From: Cyclobacteriaceae bacterium
GTDB taxonomy: Bacteria > Bacteroidota > Bacteroidia > Cytophagales > Cyclobacteriaceae
DNA length: 53,815 bases
Direction: 5' to 3'
NCBI GenBank assembly: GCA_025055435.1
Contig: JANWWN010000007.1
Span: forward strand, 1-53,815
Below are positions 9,077 through 18,335 of this stretch, one piece after another. The notes beneath the pieces were generated by a model. It worked only from the letters and a program-made list of their open reading frames with translations, did not search any database and had not been told where the DNA came from. Numbering within the stretch: position 1 is the stretch's first letter; the number at the start of each line of letters is the position of its first letter. The translations under genes and the position numbers were made by a program.

Positions 9077-11047
9077 TCATCGTTCATCATCGCGGTCGCG
9101 CTTGATTTTTACTTTTGCCGGTGGCCCAACCTGTATGGGCGCTTTTTCAATTTCCAGGTTAGCGGCCTCGATACCATAATGTTCTTCAGTTGACAAACTG
9201 AACTTTTTGAGGAGCCGGTACCCCTGGATAATAAGCCGTTCAAAGTTTGAAATTTCGCTGTCGGCCGATGCCCAGGACTGAATAATGATATACTTGAAAT
9301 CGGCCATCTGGCTGTATTTGTGTAGGGAAGGATAGGGACTGATCAGGTCAACCTCACCCGAATCGGCCATCTCGTGAATGATTTTGTTGAACAACAGATT
9401 CAGGCGGTGGTCGGCTTTAAAACCGAGCTTTATCCGAACAAAAAAGCACCGCTTCGGAATGATGGTATCAATGGCGTATTTACTGGTAAACGGACTATCA
9501 ACCGTATCTATGTGAATAAACCAATACACATCTGCACGCTTGGGGCGCTTTCTGAAAATGGAGTAGATGATATTCGAGTCAATGTACCGCTTACTGTCGG
9601 CCACAGCCAGGTAAACCAGATGGGTGGCCTCCTTGGGAACGGTGGTGTCGGCCTGCAGGTCCTTGAGCATTTCCACGTAGTGCTTCAGGTCAACAAATTC
9701 AATGTGGCGCGCCCGGAGTTTACGTGCCCGTAACTGGATGTAAAGAATGACAAATAAAAAGCCGGCAATTAAAAAAGTTACAAAGCCTCCGTGAGCAAAC
9801 TTGTCGAGGTTGGAAATTAAAAACATGCCTTCCAGTGAAAAGAAGAGTACGCCAAGTGCAATGGACCGCAAGGTTGACTTCTTCGATAAAGAAAAATAAT
9901 AGACCAGTAACGAAGAGGTCATCAGCATGTCAATGGTAATAGCCAGTCCGTAAGCGCCTTCCATGGCAGATGATTCGCGGAAGTACAACACCATGAAAAT
10001 GCAGCCGATCATTAATATCCAGTTAATGGAAGGAATGTATATCTGGCCTTTTGTTTGTGCCGGGTACCGTACGCGGGTCATTGGCCATAACTTCAGTTTC
10101 ATGGCCTCGTTCACCAAAGTAAATGTGCCGCTGATTAATGCCTGACTGGCAATTATTGCTGCCAGCGTAGCGATGATAATACCAAATGGCAGAAACCATT
10201 CAGGCATGATGGAGTAAAAGGGTATGCGATCGCCCAGCACGGAACCTTCCTGCTTCATTAACCAGGCTGCCTGACCGAAATAGTTTAACAGCAGTGAAAT
10301 TTTTACAAAGGTCCAGCCTACGCGTATGTTGCCTTTACCCACATGGCCTAAGTCGGAATATAAAGCCTCAGCTCCGGTGGTACACAGAAATACGGCACCA
10401 AGAATCCAAAAGCCACCCGGATATTGAGTTAACAGGTTAACGGCGTACCAGGGATTGATGGCTTCCAACACCTGCGGTTGTTGTATAATCTGTATGCTGC
10501 CCAATGTGCCGATGGTGACAAACCACAACAGCATCACTGGCCCGAACGTGGAGCCAACCACACCGGTACCGAACTGCTGAAATACAAATAATGCAATCAG
10601 GATAACAATAACGATTTGAACGGTAGGAATATCCGGATTATAATACCGCAGACCTTCAACTGCAGAAGACACGCTGATGGCCGGTGTGATGAAGCCATCG
10701 GATATCAGAGTTGCGCAGCCAATAATGGCAGGGTAAACCACCCAGGAAGCTTTATACCGGCGCACCAATGCATATAATGCAAAAATTCCTCCTTCGCCCT
10801 TGTTGTCAGCGTTAAGAGCAAGGTACACATACTTGAAGGAGGTGATGAGGGTAAGTGTCCAGAATACGCACGAGAGGCCCCCATAAATCAGTTCCTTGGA
10901 GATCACCCTTTCACCGGAAATGGCTTTGAATACATACAGCGGAGATGTGCCTATATCTCCATAGATGATGCCGAGGGATATGAGTACGCCGGCAGCCGAT
11001 AGTGGAATGGAGTATTTGCTGTAGCTGCTGGATTCCGGGTTATTCAT
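9077..11047 (-). CDS. kup: KUP-family low-affinity potassium transporter
   Basis: 656 aa K+ uptake permease of the HAK/KUP/KT family, driven by proton symport, in the inner membrane. Seen: the signature YGDIGTSPLYV at residues 29-39, about 12 hydrophobic segments up to about residue 445, and a hydrophilic C-terminal domain of about 200 residues, as in the family. It follows ndh on the same strand with a 33-base gap, so the two are probably co-transcribed. The C-terminus ends in a run of charged residues (KIKRDRDDER). Confidence 0.95.
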   Translation of the reverse strand: MNNPESSSYSKYSIPLSAAGVLISLGIIYGDIGTSPLYVFKAISGERVISKELIYGGLSCVFWTLTLITSFKYVYLALNADNKGEGGIFALYALVRRYKASWVVYPAIIGCATLISDGFITPAISVSSAVEGLRYYNPDIPTVQIVIVILIALFVFQQFGTGVVGSTFGPVMLLWFVTIGTLGSIQIIQQPQVLEAINPWYAVNLLTQYPGGFWILGAVFLCTTGAEALYSDLGHVGKGNIRVGWTFVKISLLLNYFGQAAWLMKQEGSVLGDRIPFYSIMPEWFLPFGIIIATLAAIIASQALISGTFTLVNEAMKLKLWPMTRVRYPAQTKGQIYIPSINWILMIGCIFMVLYFRESSAMEGAYGLAITIDMLMTSSLLVYYFSLSKKSTLRSIALGVLFFSLEGMFLISNLDKFAHGGFVTFLIAGFLFVILYIQLRARKLRARHIEFVDLKHYVEMLKDLQADTTVPKEATHLVYLAVADSKRYIDSNIIYSIFRKRPKRADVYWFIHIDTVDSPFTSKYAIDTIIPKRCFFVRIKLGFKADHRLNLLFNKIIHEMADSGEVDLISPYPSLHKYSQMADFKYIIIQSWASADSEISNFERLIIQGYRLLKKFSLSTEEHYGIEAANLEIEKAPIQVGPPAKVKIKRDRDDER

Positions 11048-11080
11048 GTGCGGGGCTAAGGTAAAAACTTTACCGAAAAC

Positions 11081-12376
11081 TTATTGTGGCCGGCCAATAA
11101 TCAGCCTGTTGCTCTTATCGTAGCTGAAATAACTCCAGAGCCAACTGAAAAACACAAAAATCTTGTTCCGAAAGCCTACCAGGTACATCAGGTGAACAAA
11201 CATCCAGACGTACCAGGCAAAAAAGCCCTGAAAATGCATGCCGCGTAAGTCAACTACCGCTTTGTTTCTTCCGATCGTGGCCATGCTTCCTTTGTCGAAG
11301 TAGCGGAAGGGGAGCATCGGTTTTCCGGCAGCAAGTCGTTTAAAATTTTTAGCAAGCCACCTTCCCTGCTGCATGGCAGGCGGTGCCATCATCGGATGGC
11401 CGCCTTTCCATGCCGGGTCACCTTCCATAACGGCAACATCGCCCAGTGCAAAAATATTTTCGTAACCGATGACGCGGTTATAAACATCAACCCGTATTCT
11501 TCCTGATGGTGCCAGGCAATCGGGTTTCAGGCCGGGCAGCGGGTTGGCTTTTACACCGGCAGTCCATATCAAGGTTTTAGAAAGAAGTTTCTCATTATTG
11601 TTCAACAACACCTCATCGCCATTATAGGATTTAACCGCTGTATTCAACATAACTCTTACGCCCATTTCCGAAAGATAATGCAGCGCTTTTGAGGAGGCCT
11701 CCTCCGACATTCCGCTTAATAACCGAGGCCCTGCTTCAATCAGGTAAATGTCCATCTCTTCCAGTTGCAGTTCCGGATAGTCTTTCGGAAAAACATGTTT
11801 TTTCAATTCGGCCAACGCTCCGGCCAGTTCAACACCTGTGGGTCCGCCTCCCACAATCACAAAATCCATGAGGCTGTTGCGAAGCCGGGCATCGCTGGCT
11901 AACAGGGCCTGCTCAAAATTCCGGATTATGGTGTTGCGCAGTTTTATGGCATCGACTATGGATTTCATGCCCAAAGCATATTGCTCCACATCTTTTAATC
12001 CGTAAAAATTAGTGTTTGCGCCGGTAGCCAACACCAGGTAATCGTACGATATGCTGCCAATCGAGGTGTCAATCTGCCGGTCATCCGGCCGTATGGCAAT
12101 CACTTCGCCCATGCGGAAAAATATTTTGCGCTGCCGCTGGAAGCGCTTTCGGAAAGGAAAAACTATGGAACTGGTTTCCAAACCGGAAGTAGCGACCTGA
12201 TACAGTAATGGCTGGAAAGTGTGATGATTATATTTATCAATGAGCACGGTTTGGTAGTTGGCAGAGGCAAGTGCCTTAACCAGTTCTAACCCACCGAAAC
12301 CTCCGCCAACAACCACAATCCGGGGCAAGCCGATATGGGCCAAAACGGTCTGTTGAGTTTGGGTTTCGGTTTGCAT
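11081..12376 (-). CDS. ndh: Type II NADH:quinone oxidoreductase
   Basis: 431 aa non-proton-pumping NADH dehydrogenase (NDH-2), which passes electrons from NADH to the quinone pool on the cytoplasmic face of the inner membrane. Seen: the FAD dinucleotide motif VVVGGGFGGLE at about residues 21-31, the NADH motif FVIVGGGPTGVELAGAL, the FAD-closing stretch IFALGDVAVMEG, and a hydrophobic C-terminus (FAWYVWMFVHLMYLVGF) expected to attach it to the membrane. It is upstream of kup on the same strand. An exact TAATTTTG lies only 8 bases before the ATG, so the mRNA is probably nearly leaderless. Confidence 0.93.
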   Translation of the reverse strand: MQTETQTQQTVLAHIGLPRIVVVGGGFGGLELVKALASANYQTVLIDKYNHHTFQPLLYQVATSGLETSSIVFPFRKRFQRQRKIFFRMGEVIAIRPDDRQIDTSIGSISYDYLVLATGANTNFYGLKDVEQYALGMKSIVDAIKLRNTIIRNFEQALLASDARLRNSLMDFVIVGGGPTGVELAGALAELKKHVFPKDYPELQLEEMDIYLIEAGPRLLSGMSEEASSKALHYLSEMGVRVMLNTAVKSYNGDEVLLNNNEKLLSKTLIWTAGVKANPLPGLKPDCLAPSGRIRVDVYNRVIGYENIFALGDVAVMEGDPAWKGGHPMMAPPAMQQGRWLAKNFKRLAAGKPMLPFRYFDKGSMATIGRNKAVVDLRGMHFQGFFAWYVWMFVHLMYLVGFRNKIFVFFSWLWSYFSYDKSNRLIIGRPQ

Positions 12377-12384
12377 GGAGCTAC

Positions 12385-12392
12385 CAAAATTA
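12385..12392 (-). promoter_or_regulatory. Promoter -7 element for ndh
   Basis: Exact TAnnTTTG (TAATTTTG on the minus strand), the known Bacteroidota sigma-A -7 consensus. No good -33 TTTG is visible. Transcription would start about 2-4 bases before the ndh ATG. Confidence 0.6.
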
Positions 12393-12495
12393 AACAGTCA
12401 TTTAGTTTTTAAAAATTTAACTTAAAGAGCGGGCCAAACCCTGCCGGTTTCTTTCGAATTATCCAATCGCCTGTTTTAATCAGAGCAAAACCTTT

Positions 12496-12503
12496 TATTT
12501 TTG
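12496..12503 (+). promoter_or_regulatory. Promoter -7 element for the 12523 lipoprotein gene
   Basis: Exact TAnnTTTG (TATTTTTG), with its last base 20 bases before the ATG. A TGTTTT run at 12472-12477 is a weak -33 candidate. Confidence 0.55.
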
Positions 12504-12522
12504 AAAGGATAAATCAGATTTT

Positions 12523-13272
12523 ATGAAGCACGGGCTTTACATCCTCAATATTGCTCTACTGGTTCTGTATTCCTGCGGTGCACGCGAAAAAGCCGAATTA
12601 CAGGCACAGGTTGATTCGCTGAAAGTTGAACTGGAAACTTCACAACGACTGGCCAATACCTTGATGGAGGTAGGTGTGCTGATGGACTCCATTGATGCCA
12701 GCCGGCAACTGCTGCGCATTAATATGGTTGAAGGAACGACCTATGATGACTATACCGCACGGATGAAGGATATCAACAAGTATGTAAAAGAAACTGAACG
12801 AAAAATTGACGAACTGGAGAAAGCCCTGAAAAAATCCCGCGGGGCCGTGTCCGCGTATGCCAAACAGGTAACTAAACTTAAAGCCGATCTGGAAGCGAAA
12901 ACCAATGAGATCATTGCACTTCAGGAACAGGTTGAAAAGTACCGCAATGAAAACCGCAATCTTTCCGATCTGGCAACGTTGCTCGAAGATCAGCTTGCCG
13001 ATAAGGAGATGCAGATTCGGGCAAAAGAGCAGGAACTGGCGCTCCTCGAATCGCGCATTCAACAGGTTATGATCCAGTCCAAAGTGAGCGAGGCCGATGC
13101 CACTTATGCCCGTGCCCAGGCCATGGAGGAAGCTGCTAACCGTACCAAATTAGCGCCGAAAAAGAAGAAAGAAACGCTAAAAGAAGCACTTGATCTATAC
13201 CGTAAAGCATATAGCCTGGGCAAGAAGGAAGCGGCTGATAAAATAAACGAATTGGAAAGGAAACTGAATTAA
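12523..13272 (+). CDS. Coiled-coil lipoprotein of unknown function
   Basis: 249 aa. The first 18 residues form a lipoprotein signal ending in LVLYSC, with Cys18 as the lipidation site. Most of the rest (about 22-195) has heptad-like repeats rich in Glu, Lys, Leu and Gln and should be a long coiled coil; the last 50 residues are Lys/Ala-rich and helical. I do not recognise a named family. It may be a periplasmic-facing envelope lipoprotein. An exact -7 element precedes it. Its stop codon overlaps that of the convergent antiporter gene within one TTAA. Confidence 0.8.
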   Translation: MKHGLYILNIALLVLYSCGAREKAELQAQVDSLKVELETSQRLANTLMEVGVLMDSIDASRQLLRINMVEGTTYDDYTARMKDINKYVKETERKIDELEKALKKSRGAVSAYAKQVTKLKADLEAKTNEIIALQEQVEKYRNENRNLSDLATLLEDQLADKEMQIRAKEQELALLESRIQQVMIQSKVSEADATYARAQAMEEAANRTKLAPKKKKETLKEALDLYRKAYSLGKKEAADKINELERKLN

Positions 13273-14240
13273 ATCACCTCCTCCATACCAATCAGAAAAA
13301 TGGTATAAACAATATACCCGATAAATAGAAGCAGGGCCTCCCAGCGATCCAGTTTGCGTTGGTTTAAGGTGAACATAAATATCATCAGCACCATGGAGGC
13401 AACGAATAACACCTTTAAATCAAAATTCAGTGCGATGTTGTAGTTCAATGGCTGAACAACGCCCGTTACGCCAAGAATGAAAAAGATGTTGAAGATGTTG
13501 GAACCCACCACATTGCCAATTGCGATATCGGTATTCTTTTTATAAGCTGCTACAGCTGAAGTAGCCAGTTCGGGCAAGGAGGTTCCGGCTGCAAGAATGG
13601 TTAGCCCGATAATTTTCTGACTCAATCCGAAATAGTTGGCGATTAACACGGCGTTATCGACCACCAGTTTTCCGCCTAACACCAGCATACTGATGCCGGC
13701 AATTACCAGAATAACGGAAATCGGGGTAGTAAAAATTTTAATTGGTGCCTCCTCATATTCCGATTCAAACTTCATGGTGCGGTAAACATACATCATGAAG
13801 AAAAAGAAAAATATGAGCAGGATAATCGCATCTGTCCGCGAAAGCGAATCGGTAGCTGCACCCTGCAACCAGCGGTCGTTTACCAACAGATAAAGAACGA
13901 TAATGGCCGCGATGGAAATGGGCACTTCGAAACGCACAGTGTTGCGCTGCACCACCAGCGGGTAAATGAGTCCGGATACTCCAAGAATACACAACAGGTT
14001 AAAATTGTTACTGCCTATCACGTTGCCGAACGAAGCATCGGCTTTGCCGTTAATGGCCGAGAACAGGCTTACAATCAGTTCGGGTGCGGAAGTGCCAAAC
14101 GATACAACCGTTAAACCGATGGCGATGGTGGAGATGCCCAATTTTTTGGCCATGGAAGAGGCGCCACTCACCATCAGGTCGGCACCTTTAATCAAAATAA
14201 TAAATCCGGCAATGAGCAGGACGATCGCCCATATCAACAT
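13269..14240 (-). CDS. Calcium/sodium antiporter, CaCA/YrbG family (copy 1)
   Basis: 323 aa cation/Ca2+ exchanger of the inner membrane. Seen: about ten hydrophobic segments and the two inverted alpha-repeats that define the family: IGLTVVSFGTSAPELIVS followed by GNVIGSNNFNLL, and GLTILAAGTSLPELATS followed by GNVVGSNIFNIF. These carry the conserved Glu and Asn residues of the ion-binding site. Next to it on the same strand is a very similar second copy, so this is a tandem duplication. Known members exchange Ca2+ for Na+ or H+; the ion here is inferred. Confidence 0.92.
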   Translation of the reverse strand: MLIWAIVLLIAGFIILIKGADLMVSGASSMAKKLGISTIAIGLTVVSFGTSAPELIVSLFSAINGKADASFGNVIGSNNFNLLCILGVSGLIYPLVVQRNTVRFEVPISIAAIIVLYLLVNDRWLQGAATDSLSRTDAIILLIFFFFFMMYVYRTMKFESEYEEAPIKIFTTPISVILVIAGISMLVLGGKLVVDNAVLIANYFGLSQKIIGLTILAAGTSLPELATSAVAAYKKNTDIAIGNVVGSNIFNIFFILGVTGVVQPLNYNIALNFDLKVLFVASMVLMIFMFTLNQRKLDRWEALLLFIGYIVYTIFLIGMEEVI

Positions 14241-14348
14241 GGCACGAGGGTTTGTTTGACGGCCTAAAATATGGGTTTTTAAGAATAAGGTAAAAGGTCT
14301 TACCTTTTTAAAATAAAAGAACCGGTTTGTTGATACGCTTCGTTTCGC

Positions 14349-15314
14349 TTAACCCTTTTCCATGCCAATCAGATAAATGGTGTACACAATGTAGCCCGAA
14401 AGCAACAGAAAGGCCTCCCAACGGTCGAGTTTGCGTGTATTCAGTGTAAACATGAAGATCATAAGTACCAGGGTGCTCGCTCCCAGAACATACAAATCAA
14501 GATTCATCGCGGCATTGTAATTCATGGGGCTTACCGTACCGGTAACGCCGAGAATGAAAAAGATGTTGAAAATGTTGGACCCCACCACATTACCGATGGC
14601 GATATCTGTATTCCTTTTATAAGCAGCTACGGCTGAGGTTGCCAGTTCGGGCAGTGAAGTACCTGCTGCCAGAATGGTAAGGCCAATAATTTTTTCGCTA
14701 AGTCCGAAATGATGGGCCAGGGTAACGGCATTATCCACCACCATTTTGCCGCCCAGCACCAACATGGCCAGTCCGCCAACAGTGAGCAAAATGGCCATAC
14801 CCGTGCTGTACAGTTTAATCGGAGCTTCCTGATAATCCGACTCCTGTTTCATGGTGCGGTAGATGTAGAGCAGAAAACAAATAAAGAACACCAGCAACAC
14901 CAATGCATCGGTACGTGAAAGCCGGTTTTGCTCTGCACCCCACAACCAGACATCATTCACAAGCAGAAAAAGCAGTACGGCAGCCAGTATGGAAATGGGT
15001 ACTTCATATTTAACCGTGTTGCGTTGCACAACCAACGGGTGAATAATACCGGCAACACCTAGGATAAACAACAAGTTAAAGTTGTTGCTGCCGATTACGT
15101 TGCCAAATGATGCGTCTGCTTTGCCGTCCAGTGCTGAAAGCAGACTAACAATCAGCTCCGGAGTTGACGTACCGAATGCAACAACCGTAAGACCGATAGC
15201 TATGGCGGATATGCCCATCTTCTTTGCAATTGACGAGGCACCGCTGACCAGAAAATCGGCACCCTTAATAAGAACAGCAAAACCCACTATGAGAAGTACG
15301 AAAGTCCAGAACAT
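14349..15314 (-). CDS. Calcium/sodium antiporter, CaCA/YrbG family (copy 2)
   Basis: 321 aa, strongly similar to copy 1 over its whole length; the alpha-2 repeat and the following GNVVGSNIFNIFFILGVTG are identical or nearly so. Alpha-1 reads IGLTVVAFGTSTPELIVS. It lies 108 bases upstream of copy 1 on the same strand. A weak hairpin (AAGGTAA/TTACCTT arms) and a one-mismatch -7 element lie in the gap, so the copies may be separately expressed. Differences are concentrated in the cytoplasmic loop (DYQEAPIK against EYEEAPIK) and some membrane segments. Confidence 0.92.
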   Translation of the reverse strand: MFWTFVLLIVGFAVLIKGADFLVSGASSIAKKMGISAIAIGLTVVAFGTSTPELIVSLLSALDGKADASFGNVIGSNNFNLLFILGVAGIIHPLVVQRNTVKYEVPISILAAVLLFLLVNDVWLWGAEQNRLSRTDALVLLVFFICFLLYIYRTMKQESDYQEAPIKLYSTGMAILLTVGGLAMLVLGGKMVVDNAVTLAHHFGLSEKIIGLTILAAGTSLPELATSAVAAYKRNTDIAIGNVVGSNIFNIFFILGVTGTVSPMNYNAAMNLDLYVLGASTLVLMIFMFTLNTRKLDRWEAFLLLSGYIVYTIYLIGMEKG

Positions 15315-15403
15315 GAACAGAAAATTTTATGCCAACTAAGGTATCGTTTTTATAAACGTGGGATGTTTAGACAATGGATATTTTTCTTGGCTCCTGTTTG
15401 CTA

Positions 15404-16420
15404 TCAAAACCATTTCTTTACTTTAAAATAGATTAACATGCCAACCGCCAGAACAAACATGACCAACATGACTGTGGGATATCCGTACTTCCATCGTAAT
15501 TCCGGCATATAATCGAAATTCATCCCGTAAATCCCGACAATAAAGGTAAGCGGAATAAATATGGTTGAAATGATGGTCAGCACTTTTATCACATTATTCA
15601 ACTGGTTGTTTTGTGTGTTGATATGGATATCGAGCAGGGATGCAGTGAGGTCCTGATAGGTTTCCAAAGAATCAATCAGGTGAACAACATGATCATAGAC
15701 ATCGGCAAAGAAGCGTGTTGTTTCGGCCTGGATAAAAGGTGAATCATCTTTAATAAGTTTTGATAAGGCATCCCGTACCGGATATACCGCTTTGCGCAGA
15801 TAAATCAGCTCCTTGCGGATGCGCTGAATGCGCTGAAAGGTAAACTGACTGGTCTTGCCTTCTGCCAGCTCCTCCTCAATACGTTCAATGCGTTCACCTA
15901 CATTATCCAAAACCGTATAGTAGTTATCGACAATAATATCAATTAACCGATACAACAGGTAGTCAGGTCCTTTTTTCCTAACACGACCCTGGTCCAGCCG
16001 AATGCGGTTTCGAAATGCATCGAACAAGTCGCCCTCTTTTTCCTGGAAGGAGATGAGGTAATTGTGGCCCAGCACAAAACTGATTTGCTCGTAATCAATG
16101 TATCCTACCTTTATGCTATGAAGCATCTTCAGGGTAAAAAAGAGGTACTCGTCATATTCTTCCGATTTAGGTCGCTGGTCGTCCAGCACGTCCTCAATCA
16201 ACAGGGCATGAAGGTTGAAGTGCTGTTGAATGGCTTGAATAATTTCAATGTTTTCCAGGCCGTCCACATTCAGCCAGTTCACCCGGTCCGGCTTTATTTC
16301 GGTTAGTAAGTCCTGAATGGACAGATTATCGAGCTTTTCGTACTCATCACGGTTGTAGGTTATCAGCTCCAGAATCTCACCGGTCTGGGTTTCGGACGTC
16401 AGTATATTCTTCTTCGACAT
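15404..16420 (-). CDS. corA: CorA-family magnesium/cobalt transporter
   Basis: 338 aa homopentameric Mg2+ channel. Seen: a large N-terminal cytoplasmic domain, a long helix (about 200-280), two C-terminal membrane helices, and the diagnostic selectivity motif YGMN at residues 298-301, followed by the loop FDYMPELRWKYGYP. It ends in the usual basic tail (FKVKKWF). It is divergent from the polyprenyl synthase gene with about 100 bases between start codons. Confidence 0.95.
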   Translation of the reverse strand: MSKKNILTSETQTGEILELITYNRDEYEKLDNLSIQDLLTEIKPDRVNWLNVDGLENIEIIQAIQQHFNLHALLIEDVLDDQRPKSEEYDEYLFFTLKMLHSIKVGYIDYEQISFVLGHNYLISFQEKEGDLFDAFRNRIRLDQGRVRKKGPDYLLYRLIDIIVDNYYTVLDNVGERIERIEEELAEGKTSQFTFQRIQRIRKELIYLRKAVYPVRDALSKLIKDDSPFIQAETTRFFADVYDHVVHLIDSLETYQDLTASLLDIHINTQNNQLNNVIKVLTIISTIFIPLTFIVGIYGMNFDYMPELRWKYGYPTVMLVMFVLAVGMLIYFKVKKWF

Positions 16421-16523
16421 GGTGTCGGTTTTCCGGCAATTTACACATCCCCTGGTAAAAGGACTGGCTTATTGCACCGTACCGGTTTTTAAAGCCATCT
16501 GCCGGTTGTATTATTGTGGCGCC

Positions 16524-17498
16524 ATGGCCCTGCAACTGGAGGATATAAAAGCACCGATAGCCCGCGAAATGGAGGAGTTCGAGCGAAAATTCCGGGCCTC
16601 CATGCAAACACGCGTCATGTTGCTGGACCGCATCATGAACTACATCGTAAAACGAAAAGGCAAACAAATGCGGCCCATGTTTGTCTTTCTTTCGGCCGGT
16701 ACATGCGGAGCCATCACCGAATCAGCTTACCGAGGCGCAGCACTTATCGAGCTGCTTCATACGGCTACCCTTGTTCATGACGATGTGGTTGATGATGCCA
16801 ACTACCGAAGAGGATTTTTTTCCATCAACGCGTTATGGAAAAATAAAATAGCTGTTCTGGTAGGCGATTTTCTGTTGTCCAGAGGACTCATTCTTTCAGT
16901 AGAAAACAAAGAATACGATTTGCTGCAGATTGTAACGGAGGCCGTGCGCCAGATAAGCGAAGGTGAACTGCTGCAGATGGAAAAAGCCAGGAGACTGGAT
17001 ATACGAGAAGAGGACTATCTGGAAATTATCCGGCAAAAAACCGCATCGCTTATTGCTGCCTGCTGTGCCGTTGGAGCAACAGCTGCCGGTGCGGATAAAA
17101 ATCGCGTGGAACAATTCAGAATTTTTGGCGAAAAGGTGGGAATGGCTTTTCAGATTAAAGATGACTTATTCGACTATGGTGAAGAAGAAATCGGCAAGCC
17201 GCGCGGAATTGACATTCGTGAAAAGAAGATGACACTGCCACTCATTCATGCACTGGGTAAAGCGGGCTGGATGGAAAAACGAAAAATTTTACGAATGATT
17301 AAAAGCGAAAACCCGGAAAAAGGCTACGTGCAGAAAATAATCAGTTTTGTTAAAGAGTCGGGTGGATTGCACTATGCTACCCGGCAAATGCAAACCTTTC
17401 ATGCCGATGCGCTTGCCTTACTGACCGATGTGCCTGAATCGGCTTACAAGACCTCGCTCCAACAGCTTGTTCAGTTTACAATCGAGCGCCCGATTTAG
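16524..17498 (+). CDS. Polyprenyl diphosphate synthase (trans, long-chain)
   Basis: 324 aa trans-isoprenyl diphosphate synthase that makes the side chain of menaquinone or ubiquinone by repeated condensation of isopentenyl diphosphate. Seen: the first Asp-rich motif DDVVD from Asp86, the second DDLFD from Asp213, and the KTASLIAACCAVGA helix. The open frame extends back to 16419, but that part overlaps corA and does not look like the family; ATG 16524 gives a typical N-terminus and lies 8 bases after TATTATTG (one mismatch to the -7 element, 16509-16516). It resembles octaprenyl or heptaprenyl synthases; chain length is not decidable by eye. The 3' end overlaps a convergent gene by 23 bases. 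Confidence 0.9.
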   Translation: MALQLEDIKAPIAREMEEFERKFRASMQTRVMLLDRIMNYIVKRKGKQMRPMFVFLSAGTCGAITESAYRGAALIELLHTATLVHDDVVDDANYRRGFFSINALWKNKIAVLVGDFLLSRGLILSVENKEYDLLQIVTEAVRQISEGELLQMEKARRLDIREEDYLEIIRQKTASLIAACCAVGATAAGADKNRVEQFRIFGEKVGMAFQIKDDLFDYGEEEIGKPRGIDIREKKMTLPLIHALGKAGWMEKRKILRMIKSENPEKGYVQKIISFVKESGGLHYATRQMQTFHADALALLTDVPESAYKTSLQQLVQFTIERPI

Positions 17499-17973
17499 CC
17501 GGCATCCGATTGAGTCTCTCCGTAATTTCACGACCGGCTTCCAATATTGCATAAGTTTTCCAGAAATCCAGTTGCTCAGGAGAAAGGGTTTCAACGGCTG
17601 GTCCGGAATTACAAGGGATAAATTTTCCTGCGGTTTGCCACCACCGTTGTGCCTGGTTGCGTGCAAGGCTCCGGTCTACATCAAACCAGTCAATGCAGGT
17701 ATCGGAAATCAGCCATGGACCCGTAGCGGAGCTTTGTTTTTCAAAAATCAAACTTCGCATGTGGGTGCCGGTGGTTTCGTTGTTAAAGTGCTGTAAGGAA
17801 TACGACAGGGTTTCGGGTTCGGTCATGATAACGTCCCAAAATTTTTTGGATGAAATAATTTGTCCGGTAGTAAGGAGATAACCAAAGCCGGGTTCGATAA
17901 CCTCTTTTGTAAGGGGGCAGCGCGACACGTATTTAGATCGGCCTGCTCCGGTAATACGGGAAATCCAGTTCAT
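17476..17973 (-). CDS. Conserved-looking hypothetical protein
   Basis: 165 aa, no signal peptide or membrane segment. It is rich in aromatics (Trp-containing KFWD, PWLIS, DWFDV, RWWQT) and starts with a basic SRITGAGRSKYVSRCPLTKEVIEPGFGYLLTT, which suggests a small cytoplasmic domain. I do not recognise the family. It converges on the polyprenyl synthase gene and overlaps its last 23 bases. The codon use resembles its neighbours and the frame is intact, so I take it as real. Confidence 0.6.
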   Translation of the reverse strand: MNWISRITGAGRSKYVSRCPLTKEVIEPGFGYLLTTGQIISSKKFWDVIMTEPETLSYSLQHFNNETTGTHMRSLIFEKQSSATGPWLISDTCIDWFDVDRSLARNQAQRWWQTAGKFIPCNSGPAVETLSPEQLDFWKTYAILEAGREITERLNRMPAKSGARL

Positions 17974-18171
17974 AATAAAGTATTTTACTAACAGATACTT
18001 AAAGGCTTGAGAAGAGTTGCATAAACAATGCCGGTTGAGGTATAACCGTATGAACGGACATTTTTGTACATAATGAGCGGTACCAACGTACTGCCGGTGG
18101 CGTATAATTGTCCGAGGGTGAACAGCTACTGTTCGTTATTGTCACGTTAACCGGAGAGGAAAATTCAAACC

Positions 18172-18305
18172 TTTCAGGGTCGAGGTAATTTGTCTTGTGT
18201 TCTACAAACATGCTATCCCTTCGGGGGTTGTTATCGGTTTATCAGGAATCTGAAGGATTTCCATGTTTGTAGAAAAGGTTTATAAGGTCCGTTTCGACCC
18301 TGAAA
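18172..18305. repeat. Imperfect inverted repeat within a gene-poor stretch
   Basis: The stretch 17974-18335 (362 bases) has no convincing gene. It holds an interrupted inverted repeat: TTCTACAAACAT at 18200-18211 matches ATGTTTGTAGAA at 18263-18274 (12 of 12), and TTTCAGGGTCG at 18172-18182 matches CGACCCTGAAA at 18295-18305 (11 of 11). The spacers inside the arms are 17 and 20 bases. Each arm read outward begins ATG and encodes MFVE, then six or seven residues, then DPE, so the difference is one codon. The minus arm opens a 70-codon frame (17999-18211), the plus arm a 35-codon frame (18263-18370). It looks like the divergent starts of two copies of a decayed gene, or an odd foldback. A separate AAGTAT/ATACTT repeat is at 17978-18000. 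Confidence 0.6.
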
Positions 18306-18335
18306 AGGTCGGATTATTGATTTGTTATACCCTGA

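Noticed and set aside
14241-14348. Hairpin AAGGTAA/TTACCTT between the antiporters as a firm terminator
   Set aside because: Stem is AT-rich and the T run after it is broken; too weak to list.
16419-16523. N-terminal extension of the polyprenyl synthase
   Set aside because: Overlaps corA, precedes the likely promoter and does not resemble the family.
17999-18211. 70-residue minus-strand frame as an intact gene
   Set aside because: No domain or hydrophobic pattern; its start lies in the inverted repeat. Listed as part of that repeat only.
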